From the NCBI GenBank assembly GCA_964638005.1, contig CAZWXS010000004.1, positions 1-64,000 on the forward strand: 64,000 nt of DNA, written 5' to 3'. The translations under genes and the position numbers were made by a program. Under the pieces are notes generated by a model. The model saw only the letters and a list, made by a program, of their open reading frames with translations. It was not told the origin of the DNA and did not search any database. This document shows positions 1 through 8,658 of this stretch, one piece after another; within the stretch, counting starts at the first letter, position 1, and every line of letters begins with the position of its first letter. Source of the DNA: JAAYYM01 sp964638005. GTDB taxonomy: Bacteria; Bacillota; Clostridia; Lachnospirales; Lachnospiraceae.

Positions 1-812
1 CCGGCAGCAGTGACATCCCGATGACACTTCCGTCATTTCCCGATACGCCGGTGGCTTCTCCGATACCGCCATTGTATCCAAGCATTCCTGTAGAACGCTA
101 TACCAATATCCGCATTCTGCATGCAGATGAAAATGTTGGTGCTGTCAGCGTCATCTTAAACGGCACGACACTGACGGAAGGGCTGACCTATGGAAACATC
201 ACGGCATACACGACCGAAGCTGCCGGAAACATCCTGATTACGGTTGTATCCACAGCGAACCCGGCAAGATACATCGTCCAGGAAACACAGCGCTTTAATT
301 ACGGCGATACCTATACGATCGCACTCATTCCTTTTGATGCAGGCGGTGGTGCCAATCCGGCAACGGGATTCAATTCCGTATTGTTTAAAATAGAGGATAC
401 TTCCTGTAACAAATCCCTCTATAACGCCTGCATCCGTGCCATCAATCTGTCAACTTATGAAAATCCACTCAGCGTATCTCTGCTCGATGGCAGGGTCATT
501 GCGCAGAATCTGTCCTACAAGGGAATCGGAAATTTCCGCCAGTTTACTCCCGGCAGATACCGTGTCCTCGTATATGAAAATGCATGCAACAACCAGATTC
601 AACCCCGCAGCGGGCGGGCGCTCAACTCTGCTGTAATCGGAGTCATTCCGATTGTTATCGGCAGTTCCAGCGCCTCCTGTATGGCAAATCTGCTGGCTGC
701 ATCGCAGATTTCGGTAGGTTCCTCAGCCGTTTACACCTTCTACGTCCTCGGCAATCCCTATACCAGCGGCGGTTTAAAGGTATTGTTTGTTGAAAGCTAT
801 TTCGACGCATAA
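1..812 (+). CDS. DUF4397-like cell-surface protein, 5' end outside window
   Basis: The frame is open to the first base of the window, so the ATG at 21 is probably internal and the gene starts upstream. The visible ~268 residues begin Pro-rich and then hold two related beta-rich blocks. The first starts around 'IRILHADENVGAVSVILNG', the second around 'CIRAINLSTYENPLSVSL'. A start with hydrophobic strands, an Asn/Asp turn and a later 'PGRYRVLVYE' strand is typical of DUF4397 beta-sandwich domains of surface proteins. The function is unknown. The codon use looks like that of the neighbours. A strong hairpin follows the stop. The DUF4397 assignment is by pattern recognition; a profile search would settle it. 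Confidence 0.6.
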   Translation, partial: GSSDIPMTLPSFPDTPVASPIPPLYPSIPVERYTNIRILHADENVGAVSVILNGTTLTEGLTYGNITAYTTEAAGNILITVVSTANPARYIVQETQRFNYGDTYTIALIPFDAGGGANPATGFNSVLFKIEDTSCNKSLYNACIRAINLSTYENPLSVSLLDGRVIAQNLSYKGIGNFRQFTPGRYRVLVYENACNNQIQPRSGRALNSAVIGVIPIVIGSSSASCMANLLAASQISVGSSAVYTFYVLGNPYTSGGLKVLFVESYFDA

Positions 813-840
813 GTTTATTAATGCAATATCCCTATATATG

Positions 841-894
841 AAATAGACGCCCAATAATGCTTCCTTTTCGTCAAAGCATTTCCGGCGTCTATTT
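841..894 (+). terminator. Nested hairpin after the DUF4397-like gene
   Basis: The arms AAATAGACGCC (841-851) and GGCGTCTATTT (884-894) are perfectly complementary. They enclose a second short pair, TGCTT/AAGCA (858-862 and 874-878). The hairpin lies 29 bases after the stop codon. It is followed by only a weak T-rich stretch, so it is a likely but not certain terminator. Confidence 0.6.
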
Positions 895-972
895 CTGATT
901 TGTTTCGGATTGCCTTTTTAATTCTTTGGCAGACCTCCTGCTTCATTTGACGCCCTCTTTCAAATTCAGGGG

Positions 973-1001
973 TTGTCTTTTTTTTCAAATGATTCTATTA
1001 T
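973..1001 (+). promoter_or_regulatory. Sigma-A-type promoter of the DUF1294 gene
   Basis: TTGTCT (973-978), a 17-base spacer and TATTAT (996-1001) form a good vegetative promoter. It lies about 50 bases upstream of the ATG at 1052. Confidence 0.55.
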
Positions 1002-1051
1002 GATATTATTGATACACAATCTAGTCCTTACCAAAGAAAGAGGTTCTGTAG

Positions 1052-1351
1052 ATGAGCATCGTATTACTAATCATTCTGTTATATTTACTGGTACTGAATC
1101 TGTTTGGGTTTATGCTGATGGGCATCGACAAGCATAAGGCACGTAAACAGGCATGGCGCATTCCGGAGTCCACTTTGTTTTCTGTGGCACTCATCGGCGG
1201 CAGTATCGGTTCCTGGGCAGGTATGTATACATTTCGCCATAAGACACAACACAGATCCTTTGTCATCGGAATGCCGATCATTGTAGCCATCCATGTGCTG
1301 ACTGCAATCATCCTCATTTTTTTCACCCCTTACACGATTAGATTTATGTAA
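1052..1351 (+). CDS. DUF1294 family small membrane protein
   Basis: This 99-residue protein has an N-terminal membrane segment (about 3-23), a basic loop 'DKHKARKQAWRIPE', a Gly-rich segment (about 44-60) with 'GGSIGSWAGMYTFRHKT', and a C-terminal membrane helix. The WRIPE...GG..G...GM..FRHKT pattern is the signature of the DUF1294 (YsdA-like) family, whose role is not established. The start is supported by AGAAAGAGG eight bases upstream. It is followed by a LytTR regulator 65 bases downstream on the same strand and may be cotranscribed with it. Confidence 0.8.
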   Translation: MSIVLLIILLYLLVLNLFGFMLMGIDKHKARKQAWRIPESTLFSVALIGGSIGSWAGMYTFRHKTQHRSFVIGMPIIVAIHVLTAIILIFFTPYTIRFM

Positions 1352-1416
1352 GCCATTGTGCGAGCATCCGTCGCTGTCGGACGTCTCATTTATGTAAACC
1401 ACATAGGAGGACATAT

Positions 1417-2160
1417 ATGGCTCTTTATATTGCAATCTGTGATGATCACGTTGCTGATCGAAAACAACTGGAACGTTTGCTGGGACGCGAAAAGGATGAA
1501 CGCCTGAAGACAGGTCTGGTTCTTTATATTGATTCCTTCGGAAGCAGTGACGCCCTGCTCAATGCACAGATACGGTATGATCTGCTGCTCATCGACGTAA
1601 CGGGCGGATTGACCGAACCCACCGAGGAAACCGTCAACGGAATGGACATTGCGAAACGTCTGCGGTTGCTTGGTCTGAGTTCTCCTATTGCCTTATGTTC
1701 TTCCACCATTGATTACACGGCATATGGAAATCCGGCGGTTGACATAACAATACTTTCAAAACCTATTTCACAGGGTCAGCTTTCTCATCTGATCGATATT
1801 GCACTGGAAAAGCAGAAAAACAAAGAGCCCCTGATCGAAATCAGAGGCAAAAAAGACACTTATAACATACCACAGCGTGATATCATCTTTGCTCATGAAA
1901 AGGATAATCTGACCGAAGTATGTCTGACAGGTTCCAAAGAGATCACCATGCTTGGCAAGATGAAACTGCTCATCCAGCAGTTACCCGACCCCGGTGCCTT
2001 TGGCTATTGTGCCGACGATTACATGGTCAACTTTGCACATGTGGAAGAGATGAAAAAAAACGCCTTTGTAATGGATACCAAAGACGTCATACGTTTTCAT
2101 TTTCTGCAAAGACATGAACTCAAAAATGCATTGATCAAATATCGGCTGCGTGAAAAATAG
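1417..2160 (+). CDS. LytTR-family response regulator
   Basis: This 247-residue protein has an N-terminal receiver domain (residues about 3-125). 'ICDDH' forms the acidic pocket, Asp60 in 'LLLIDV' is the expected phospho-acceptor, and a Lys near 'LSKPI' completes the site. The C-terminal half (about 145-245) matches a LytTR DNA-binding domain, with 'DIIFAHEKDNLTEV' and 'FGYCADDYMVNFAHVEEM' strands. Such regulators normally pair with a GHKL/10TM sensor kinase, but no partner kinase is adjacent. The RBS AGGAGG at 1406-1411 fixes the start. The gene converges on degV with only 14 bases between stop codons. Confidence 0.85.
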   Translation: MALYIAICDDHVADRKQLERLLGREKDERLKTGLVLYIDSFGSSDALLNAQIRYDLLLIDVTGGLTEPTEETVNGMDIAKRLRLLGLSSPIALCSSTIDYTAYGNPAVDITILSKPISQGQLSHLIDIALEKQKNKEPLIEIRGKKDTYNIPQRDIIFAHEKDNLTEVCLTGSKEITMLGKMKLLIQQLPDPGAFGYCADDYMVNFAHVEEMKKNAFVMDTKDVIRFHFLQRHELKNALIKYRLREK

Positions 2161-2174
2161 ACCGAAAACAAGTC

Positions 2175-3020
2175 TTATATAGTCACAATAATCCCGCCAT
2201 CACCTGCATACAGGCTGCTGATGCCTGCCGTATCGGTAATGATGATATCTCTGACCTGCATCCTCTTCTTGATCTCTTCCATAACGAACACTGCACGCTC
2301 CTTACAGTTACAGTGTGCGATAGCAAGTCTTCTGCCCGCTGAATCCGGTGTATTCTTTTGGATGATATTGATCATCTTCTGCAATGCCTTATTGATTCCT
2401 CTTGCCTGATCCAACTGTTGAATCGTACCCTCATCCGTAGATGCCATCACAGGCTTTATATTCAGTGTACTGGCTACAAGAGCCTTGACTCCTGTCAATC
2501 TGCCGTTCTTGCGCAGATGTTCCAGTGTTTCCAATACAAAATACGTTCTCATTTCCTCAATATACTGCTCTACCGCTGACACCAGTTCGTCAAACTCCAT
2601 ACCTTCTTCTGCACATTCCATAATCTTCAGTGCAATCTGTGTCTCACCACAGGAAGCGGACTTAGAGTTGAATACATGTATCTTCTTTTCATTGTCCTCA
2701 TGATCTTCCTTGTATAAATCCACAGCCAATTCCGCACAACTGTACGAGCCGGACAATGCGCCCGACAACGTAATCAGGAACACACAATCGGCTTCTCCTT
2801 CCATTGCCTGCATATAACTGTCAGGTGACGGACAAGAAGACTGTGGGGAGGTCGGAAAAGCCGCTACCTTTTCCAAAAAGGACGCCTGGTCAAACGAATC
2901 ATCATCTACAATTGTTTCTTCACCCATTCGTATCATCAGCGCAACATTGGTAAGCCTTGGGTCTCCCTTCAAATTCTCCGGAATCTCTCCGCAACTGTCC
3001 AATATGATCTTATAATTCAT
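2175..3020 (-). CDS. DegV family fatty-acid-binding protein
   Basis: The product is 281 residues, the normal family length. 'IILDSCGEIP' at the N terminus is the DegV signature strand, followed by 'TSPQSSCPSPDSY' and 'ITLSGALSGSY', the conserved Ser/Thr loops that hold the fatty-acid carboxylate. In Firmicutes, DegV (FakB) proteins deliver exogenous fatty acids to the FakA kinase. No fakA is nearby, so the substrate role is inferred from the family. The RBS GAAGGAG lies 9 bases before the ATG. The gene is transcribed from its own promoter, which carries an overlapping palindrome. Confidence 0.85.
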   Translation of the reverse strand: MNYKIILDSCGEIPENLKGDPRLTNVALMIRMGEETIVDDDSFDQASFLEKVAAFPTSPQSSCPSPDSYMQAMEGEADCVFLITLSGALSGSYSCAELAVDLYKEDHEDNEKKIHVFNSKSASCGETQIALKIMECAEEGMEFDELVSAVEQYIEEMRTYFVLETLEHLRKNGRLTGVKALVASTLNIKPVMASTDEGTIQQLDQARGINKALQKMINIIQKNTPDSAGRRLAIAHCNCKERAVFVMEEIKKRMQVRDIIITDTAGISSLYAGDGGIIVTI

Positions 3021-3062
3021 TTTCTGATTCTCCTTCTTCCGATGAAAACATCGAAAACTTTT

Positions 3063-3114
3063 ATATGTAGTTTTTGATACTACATATCATAGCATGATTT
3101 CTTCTATTTGAAAA
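3063..3114 (-). promoter_or_regulatory. degV promoter with overlapping palindromic operator
   Basis: On the minus strand, TTTTCA (3109-3114), 17 bases and TATGAT (3086-3091) form a moderate promoter. A perfect inverted repeat, ATATGTAGT (3063-3071) and ACTACATAT (3079-3087) with a 7-base spacer, overlaps the -10 and the expected transcription start. This is a layout typical of a repressor site. It could instead act as an AT-rich terminator for the upstream aminopeptidase gene. Confidence 0.5.
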
Positions 3115-3141
3115 GAGAAAACAAGAAAATTACGAAAAATT

Positions 3142-4470
3142 TTACAAACTAAAATAAACTCTTAATAAATCCGTCAGGCTCTTCTGGTCACGGCTGCCCA
3201 TGAGCTCCCTCGCCGAATGCATTGCCAGGAGCGGTACTCCGATGTCTACGATGGTCATAGGCAGGAGAGTAGACGCAATGGAACCTAACGTGCTTCCACT
3301 CGTTCCGTCCGAACGATTGACAAATTTCTTGTATGGAATCTCTGCATGTTCCAGTATCTGCTGCACGATGGCAATGCCTTCTGCATCTGTCGCATAGGAC
3401 TGCCCTGCTGCCTCCTTGACACAAACACCGGTACCCAGCGAGGATTTCACGACCGGATCATACTTATCCTTTTGATTCGGGTGATATGCATGTCCGACGT
3501 CTACCGATAGGAACAGACCATTTGCCAATGCCTCGGTGTAACCCACATGATCCTTGCCAAGTGACATATAGATCTTCTCCATGATCAAGGACAGCAATAC
3601 AGAGCCTGCACCCTGCTTTGTCTTGCTGCCGACTTCCTCATGATCAAAAAGCGCAATCACATCGATTCCGTTCTCTCTGGTTCCTTCCGTAATGGCTGTC
3701 AGGCACGCCTGTACCGAAGTCATGTTATCCAGACGCGGTGCCGAAATGAAGTCATTCTCCACACCGACAAAACTGCCTTCCTCTGCGCAGTAGACCGTAA
3801 GCTCATAGTCCAGGATCTCTTCAGGCTTTACTTTGCATTCCTTTGCAAGGAAATCCATAAAATAAGTTGATTTCGCATTCTTGTCACTCTTTTTATTTAA
3901 TTCTTCCTCTATGAGTCCCGCAATCGGAATCATGTCTGTCTGCTTATTCAATTCTATTCCTTTATTGATCTCTTTATTCAAATGAATCGCCAGATTGGGG
4001 ATGATCAGCACCGGACGGCCTGCATCAATCAATTTCATTTCCGGATGGAACGGATCGTCCGATTTGATTGCCACACGACCTGCTACCGATAAAGGCCGAT
4101 CCAGCCACGTATTTAGAATCGCGCCACCGTAAATCTCCGTATTGACACGGGCATACTTTTCTTCTTTCATATCCGGATACGGCTTGACTCTAAGACACGG
4201 AAAATCCGTATGTGCAGCCGCGATCCTGATCTGTCCCAGCTCTGCGTTCTTTTCTTTTCCTATATGAAATGCAACAAGCGTCGAGCCATGATGTTCTACA
4301 TAATACTTGCCGCCACGCTTCAGTTCCCATTCCTCTCCGAGCTTTCTTGCTTCAAATCCCGCCTGTGTAAGCTGCTCCACCGACGCATTTACCGCATGGA
4401 ACGGCGATGTCGCCCGTGATATCAGTTTTAATAATTGCTTTGCATCTGTTGTATGTGTGTCCTTTTTCAT
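3142..4470 (-). CDS. apeB: M18 family aminopeptidase
   Basis: The product is 442 residues when started at the ATG at 4470, which has AGGAGG nine bases upstream; a longer frame reaching 4518 lacks an RBS. Metal-site motifs of the M18 (aspartyl aminopeptidase) family are present: 'AAHTDFP' early, 'DHEEVGSKTKQGAGS' mid-protein and a C-terminal 'PLLAMHSARELMGSRD'. These enzymes are cytosolic dodecameric di-zinc exopeptidases that release N-terminal acidic or other residues. The gene is divergent from spoVAE, with about 150 bases between them, and stands alone as a transcription unit. Confidence 0.92.
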   Translation of the reverse strand: MKKDTHTTDAKQLLKLISRATSPFHAVNASVEQLTQAGFEARKLGEEWELKRGGKYYVEHHGSTLVAFHIGKEKNAELGQIRIAAAHTDFPCLRVKPYPDMKEEKYARVNTEIYGGAILNTWLDRPLSVAGRVAIKSDDPFHPEMKLIDAGRPVLIIPNLAIHLNKEINKGIELNKQTDMIPIAGLIEEELNKKSDKNAKSTYFMDFLAKECKVKPEEILDYELTVYCAEEGSFVGVENDFISAPRLDNMTSVQACLTAITEGTRENGIDVIALFDHEEVGSKTKQGAGSVLLSLIMEKIYMSLGKDHVGYTEALANGLFLSVDVGHAYHPNQKDKYDPVVKSSLGTGVCVKEAAGQSYATDAEGIAIVQQILEHAEIPYKKFVNRSDGTSGSTLGSIASTLLPMTIVDIGVPLLAMHSARELMGSRDQKSLTDLLRVYFSL

Positions 4471-4507
4471 ATGGCACTGCCTCCTAATTTTAATCACTCT
4501 TATCTTA

Positions 4508-4535
4508 AGTATAACCAATTTTATTGAAGTTACAA
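4508..4535 (-). promoter_or_regulatory. Sigma-A-type promoter of the M18 aminopeptidase
   Basis: On the minus strand, TTGTAA (4530-4535), 16 bases and TATACT (4508-4513) lie about 40 bases upstream of the chosen ATG. This spacing also supports the shorter start. Confidence 0.5.
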
Positions 4536-4568
4536 GCGTAACTAGTGCAAATCTGCCTTATACTCAAC

Positions 4569-4597
4569 TCATAATTTTCTGATTTCTTGGAATACTA
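4569..4597 (+). promoter_or_regulatory. Sigma-G-like promoter of spoVAE
   Basis: TCATA (4569-4573), 17 bases and AATACTA (4591-4597) resemble the forespore sigma-F/G consensus (GNATA, 17-18 bases, CATACTA). The -10 heptamer is identical to the one in front of spoVAD. The element lies 25 bases upstream of the spoVAE ATG, which has AGGAG at the expected distance. Confidence 0.6.
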
Positions 4598-4621
4598 AGA
4601 AAAAAAATCAGGAGATGAATA

Positions 4622-4978
4622 ATGGATTATTTAAATGCATTTTGGGTCGGTGGACTGGTGTGTGCTCTGGTACAGATCTTGATGGAAAAGACAAAACTGA
4701 TGCCCGGAAGGATTATGGTGATACTGGTGTGTACAGGTGCGCTTCTCAACTTTCTGAACTTATTTCAACCACTTCAGGAGTTTGCCGGAGCCGGAGTTTC
4801 CGTACCATTGCTTGGATTCGGCAATACTTTAATGAAGGGGGTCAGGGAAGCTGTCGATGAACAGGGCTTTATCGGACTTTTCTCCGGTGGCCTTAAAGCA
4901 GGGGCCATAGGGTGCTCTGCCGCTCTGGTATTCGGCTATCTGGCAGCACTTGTATTCAAACCGAAGATGAAAAAATAA
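4622..4978 (+). CDS. spoVAE: Stage V sporulation protein AE
   Basis: This 118-residue hydrophobic protein has about four membrane segments. The motifs 'AFWVGGLVCALVQ', 'AGAGVSVPLLGFGNTLMKG' and 'GLFSGGLKAGAIGCSAALVFGY' are diagnostic of SpoVAE (SpoVAEb type). The SpoVA complex sits in the spore inner membrane and moves dipicolinic acid into the forespore and out during germination. SpoVAE is normally encoded directly after spoVAC-spoVAD. Here it stands alone, about 34 kb away from them and on the opposite strand, with its own forespore-type promoter. Confidence 0.93.
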   Translation: MDYLNAFWVGGLVCALVQILMEKTKLMPGRIMVILVCTGALLNFLNLFQPLQEFAGAGVSVPLLGFGNTLMKGVREAVDEQGFIGLFSGGLKAGAIGCSAALVFGYLAALVFKPKMKK

Positions 4979-5064
4979 ATCGATAGAAATTGAAGTATTT
5001 TTCCTCTTTCCTTCGTTTTGATTTATATAGCAAATAAAAAAATGAAGAAAAGAGGAATTTTGGT

Positions 5065-6075
5065 ATGAAAAGAATATTGAAAATGATTGGAAAAGGCATT
5101 TTGATCCTACTGGGAATCATTTTCCTCGCTCTGCTGGGAATGACCATATACAACACCATTGTCACAATGCAGGAACGTAAATCTCTTGCTGCGGTAGGAC
5201 AGGATATTTCAGTAGGGGGACAGAATATGCGAATCGACATTCAGGGTGCGGGCGAGCACACGATCGTACTTCTGAGCGGTCTCGGTACATACAGCCCCAT
5301 TGAGGATTTTAGACCGCTAGCCACCGGGCTTTCTGAAAAGAACAGGGTCGTGACAATCGAATACTTTGGATATGGACTCAGTGATGACACGAAGGAAGCG
5401 AGAACCAATGACAACATCGTGGCAGAAATCAGAGATGCACTCGGACAGGCAGGCATCGAACCGCCCTATATCCTTGCCGCACATTCTCTTTCTGGTGTCT
5501 ACGCACTGGATTATATTCGGAAGTATCCAAATGAGGTCGAGGCGCTGGTCGGAATTGACCCTTCCGTTCCAAACCAAGTGGATTATGAAAGCAGCATGCC
5601 AATCGCCGAATGGCTCTACTATCCCTCCCGGGCATTCGATATCATCGGATTATCCAGAATGGAACTCAGAGAAGATGCGATGCTGCAGGAGATGGCTGAC
5701 AGCGGATCCTATTCCGCGGAAGCGCTCAACCGCATCAAAGCCGTCAAAGCAAAACGCTCAGCTTCTATGGCATTGATTCGTGAAAATAATACAATCTCAG
5801 AAAATCTAACCGAACTCAAAGGTGTCAAGTACCCGGATTCACTCCCTGTACTGACTTTTCTTGCTGATGATACAATGAACCAAAGCGATGAGATGTTTGC
5901 CGAAAAAGGCTATGATATTACATGGGAAAAACTTCATGAAGATTTGATTACAAACAGTTCGATTCAGAAAATAGAGATACTAACAGGAACACATTATCTG
6001 CATTGGACAAATTCAGAGAAAATGGCGAGTGAAATCACCGAGTTTATCGAACAAGCTGTAGATTCAAAGCTCTAA
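5065..6075 (+). CDS. Membrane-anchored alpha/beta hydrolase
   Basis: This 336-residue protein has a basic N terminus and one membrane helix (about 9-32), then an alpha/beta-hydrolase fold. 'IVLLSGLGTYSP' is the oxyanion strand. 'AAHSLSG' is a variant nucleophile elbow with Ser141 as the probable nucleophile. 'FLADD' is a candidate acid, and His in 'TGTHYLHW' is a candidate base. The substrate cannot be deduced. The anchor points to action at the outer face of the membrane. The RBS GAGG lies 9 bases upstream of the ATG. It is a single gene between spoVAE and a convergent DUF5721-like gene. Confidence 0.82.
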   Translation: MKRILKMIGKGILILLGIIFLALLGMTIYNTIVTMQERKSLAAVGQDISVGGQNMRIDIQGAGEHTIVLLSGLGTYSPIEDFRPLATGLSEKNRVVTIEYFGYGLSDDTKEARTNDNIVAEIRDALGQAGIEPPYILAAHSLSGVYALDYIRKYPNEVEALVGIDPSVPNQVDYESSMPIAEWLYYPSRAFDIIGLSRMELREDAMLQEMADSGSYSAEALNRIKAVKAKRSASMALIRENNTISENLTELKGVKYPDSLPVLTFLADDTMNQSDEMFAEKGYDITWEKLHEDLITNSSIQKIEILTGTHYLHWTNSEKMASEITEFIEQAVDSKL

Positions 6076-6123
6076 ATTGATAGACAAAACACTTGCAGAG
6101 ACATAAATACATTTTCCAACATA

Positions 6124-6648
6124 TCACTCCTCAAATGCGATTGCATTCTGAGTGAAGAACTTGCGGATCATATTATCCCATGCATGTTCGAGCGTTTTAT
6201 CCAAAGTAAATAGATTCAATGAGGTGGCACTGATGCAGGAAAGCATGGTGCCATCATATTTTATATTGAGAACAAGACCATTCACGTTTTCCGGGCGAAT
6301 GCTGTCAGAAAGTTCTGACTGAACCAAGAATTTCTCAACATTTTCAGGAGAAAGACAAAATACAAATTTGAAATTAAGTGGAGTCCGCTTACCCTTGATT
6401 AGATCAAAACAGATCGGCTTCATGGTTTTCCAAGTTGACATAACATTGTTTTTTACATCGTCCACTTCTTCAGTTCCATCAGCAGATGCATAAAATTCCG
6501 GATGAATATGCCCGTCAATGGTAAATGTATTGTATGTGGTAATCACCGCCTCCGACAAAAGAAACGCATCAAATGCAGTTCCTGACTCCGTCAGCAGCTT
6601 CGCCATAAATCCCTTCACATCCGTAATTCTAAGTGCGATCAAGTTCAT
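6124..6648 (-). CDS. DUF5721-like protein
   Basis: The product is 174 residues, soluble, with no signal peptide. The N-terminal pattern 'IALRITDVKGFMAKLL' followed by 'FDAFLLSEAVITTYNTFTIDG' matches a family common in Lachnospiraceae that I recognise as DUF5721. No catalytic motif is evident, and the function is unknown. The GGGAGG ribosome site is unusually close to the ATG (about 2 bases). The neighbouring antitoxin-like gene is 51 bases upstream on the same strand, so the two could be cotranscribed. Confidence 0.6.
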   Translation of the reverse strand: MNLIALRITDVKGFMAKLLTESGTAFDAFLLSEAVITTYNTFTIDGHIHPEFYASADGTEEVDDVKNNVMSTWKTMKPICFDLIKGKRTPLNFKFVFCLSPENVEKFLVQSELSDSIRPENVNGLVLNIKYDGTMLSCISATSLNLFTLDKTLEHAWDNMIRKFFTQNAIAFEE

Positions 6649-6699
6649 ATCCTCCCGTCATTACAAGAACTTTTTTTCCTGTTCTCTGAAAAAGTAATT

Positions 6700-6972
6700 C
6701 TACTCAAATGCCATAGCCTCTAATTCATCCATTGTTTTTACTATCACTTTTCCCTCTTTTATCTGTTGGTCTGATTTTTCTAATTGTTGCATATTCTTAT
6801 CTGAATAGAAAGGGTCAATCGGTGCAACAATCTCAAAAGGTATTTTTCTGTCTCTCAATGCTCGTTTTGCATAAATTGTAAAAAAAGTGGTCAGGTTCAT
6901 ACCCATTTCATCGCACATTTCATCCAGTTCAGCCTTTGTTTTGTCATCAAAGCGTAGACTAATTGTCGTCAT
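6700..6972 (-). CDS. Orphan RelB/DinJ-type antitoxin
   Basis: The product is 90 residues from the ATG at 6972, preceded by GGAGTGAGG; an upstream ATG at 6990 has no RBS. 'TISLRFDDKTKAELDEMCDEMGMNLTTFFTIYAKRAL' is a ribbon-helix-helix domain of the RelB/DinJ kind, followed by 'RKIPFEI', which is also typical of DinJ. The C-terminal part normally wraps the RelE/YafQ toxin. No toxin frame is found on either side: the gene downstream is DUF5721-like and the one upstream is divergent. It is therefore a solitary antitoxin or a small regulator. Confidence 0.8.
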   Translation of the reverse strand: MTTISLRFDDKTKAELDEMCDEMGMNLTTFFTIYAKRALRDRKIPFEIVAPIDPFYSDKNMQQLEKSDQQIKEGKVIVKTMDELEAMAFE

Positions 6973-6991
6973 AATCCTCACTCCTTTCATT

Positions 6992-7012
6992 TATAATATA
7001 CTACATATTATA
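6992..7012 (-). promoter_or_regulatory. Palindrome in front of the antitoxin gene
   Basis: TATAATA (6992-6998) and TATTATA (7006-7012) form a perfect inverted repeat. It lies about 20-40 bases upstream of the antitoxin ATG and overlaps its probable -10 region. Ribbon-helix-helix antitoxins bind such palindromes to repress their own gene. That role here is inferred. Confidence 0.45.
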
Positions 7013-7087
7013 TGAAGAATCAATCAATTTGATGCATTTTGTTTCATTTTGAAGTAAAATAACGTCATTTTTCAAATTCTATATTCT

Positions 7088-7116
7088 TTGTGTCTTTGCA
7101 GAATCTGTAGTATAAT
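7088..7116 (+). promoter_or_regulatory. Promoter of the rubredoxin-GltB-like gene
   Basis: TTGTGT (7088-7093), 17 bases and a perfect TATAAT (7111-7116) lie upstream of an AGGAG site (7136-7140) and the ATG at 7149. This intact promoter and RBS belong to the rubredoxin-domain start, not to the internal ATG at 7251. Confidence 0.55.
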
Positions 7117-7148
7117 GGTATAAATAGAGCACGACAGGAGACGATATT

Positions 7149-8612
7149 ATGGCAATATACAAATGCAGCGTATGCGGATATGAATTTGATGAAGAAAAGG
7201 AAGGGAAAAAATTTTCTGAGTTATAAAAATGTCCTGTTTGCAAACAGTCTATGAGCAAGTTCGAGCGGATCGGCAACGGCAACAATACCGGTGACGAAAA
7301 AAGCAAACCCAACAGAAAGCCAAACGAGAATAACACTGACAAACACGAAAACAAGAAATCCTCGCCGAAGAAAATGACCCCTTCTATAGACTTGTCCTAT
7401 GACACCGAATATATCAGACATGACTCCAAATGCAGATACATGGAGGAAATTCATGAAACGGCAGTCACCGGACATTCAATCCACGGTGCGATGGGAACAC
7501 AGATGCCAATGCCCGCCTGGGATGATATCCTGCTGCTCGGTGCACAGTTGAATCCGCCGCCACTCGACATGAACGATCCGGTTACGACTACGACTGTCAT
7601 TGGTAAACATGCCAAGCGTCCAATGATACTCGAAAATCCGGTCTATATTTCCCATATGTCCTTTGGCGCTCTCTCTAAAGAAATCAAAGTTGCACTTTCA
7701 AAGGGTTCGGCTATGGCAAAATCAGCAATGTGCTCCGGCGAAGGCGGTATCTTACCGGAAGAAAAAGCTGCCGCATATCGTTACATATTTGAATATGTTC
7801 CTAATAAATACAGCGTCACAGATGAAAATCTGCAGACTTCAGATGCAATTGAAATCAAAATCGGACAAGGCACAAAGCCCGGAATGGGTGGTCATCTGCC
7901 CGGCGAAAAGGTAACGGCTGAAATCGCTGCTCTTCGTGGCAAGAAACAAGGTGAAGATGTACAGAGTCCAAGCAAGTTTCCTGAACTCAACACCAAAGAA
8001 GATCTGAAAGAAATGGTTTCCATGCTTCGTGCAAGATCTGACGGCAGACCTATCGGTATTAAAATTGCCGCAGGCAGAATCGAACGTGATCTGGAATTCT
8101 GTGTATATGCTGAACCTGACTTCATCACCATCGACGGCAGAGGCGGTGCAACCGGTTCCAGTCCTTATCTGCTTCGTGAAGCCACCAGTGTACCGACTGT
8201 TTATGCACTCTATCGTGCCCGCAAATATTTAGATTCCATCCATTCAGATATATCACTTGTCATCACAGGTGGATTACGTGTATCCGCGGACTTTGCCAAG
8301 GCAATCGCCATGGGTGCAGACGCAATTGCAGTTGCTTCCGCCGGACTCATCGCTGCGGCCTGCCAGCAATATCGCATCTGCGGCAGTGGAAATTGCCCCG
8401 TCGGCATCGCCACCCAGGATCCCACACTCCGTAAGCGTCTGAAAGTAGATGCCGCCGCACAGCGCGTTGCCAATTTCCTGAATGTTTCATTAGACGAATT
8501 AAGAACCTTCGCCCGCATCACAGGCCACGCCGATCTACATGATTTAAATACAGATGATCTTGTGACCATCAATCGTGAAATATCTGAATTTACCAACATC
8601 CGCCATGCATAA
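7149..8612 (+). pseudogene. Rubredoxin / glutamate-synthase-like FMN protein, interrupted by an in-frame TAA
   Basis: From the ATG at 7149 the frame reads 'MAIYKCSVCGYEFDEEK', a rubredoxin knuckle, for 25 codons. It then hits TAA at 7224-7226. It continues in the same frame with 'KCPVCKQ', the second rubredoxin knuckle, and about 450 residues of a glutamate synthase central/FMN domain. That part contains 'ISHMSFGALSKEIK', 'GQGTKPGMGGHLPG', 'DGRGGATGSSP' and an iron-sulfur Cys loop 'CGSGNCPVGIATQDP'. Homologs in Clostridia are single proteins with this order. The downstream ATG at 7251 has no RBS and would lose the rubredoxin. So this is a nonsense-disrupted gene, a sequencing error, or a readthrough case. 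The rest of the frame is undamaged, which suggests recent loss. Electron-transfer or glutamate-related chemistry is inferred from the family. Confidence 0.85.
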
Positions 8613-8658
8613 TTTTTGTGAAAATCATAGCAATCAAGTCTATGAACTTATAACAAAG

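Noticed and set aside
1341..1405. Direct repeat ATTTATGTAARCCA flanking the DUF1294/LytTR gap
   Set aside because: Short, one copy lies over a stop codon, and similar TTATGTAAACC strings occur elsewhere by chance.
7251..8612. Independent GltB-like gene starting at the ATG at 7251
   Set aside because: No RBS, and the upstream in-frame sequence completes a rubredoxin knuckle; treated as one disrupted gene.
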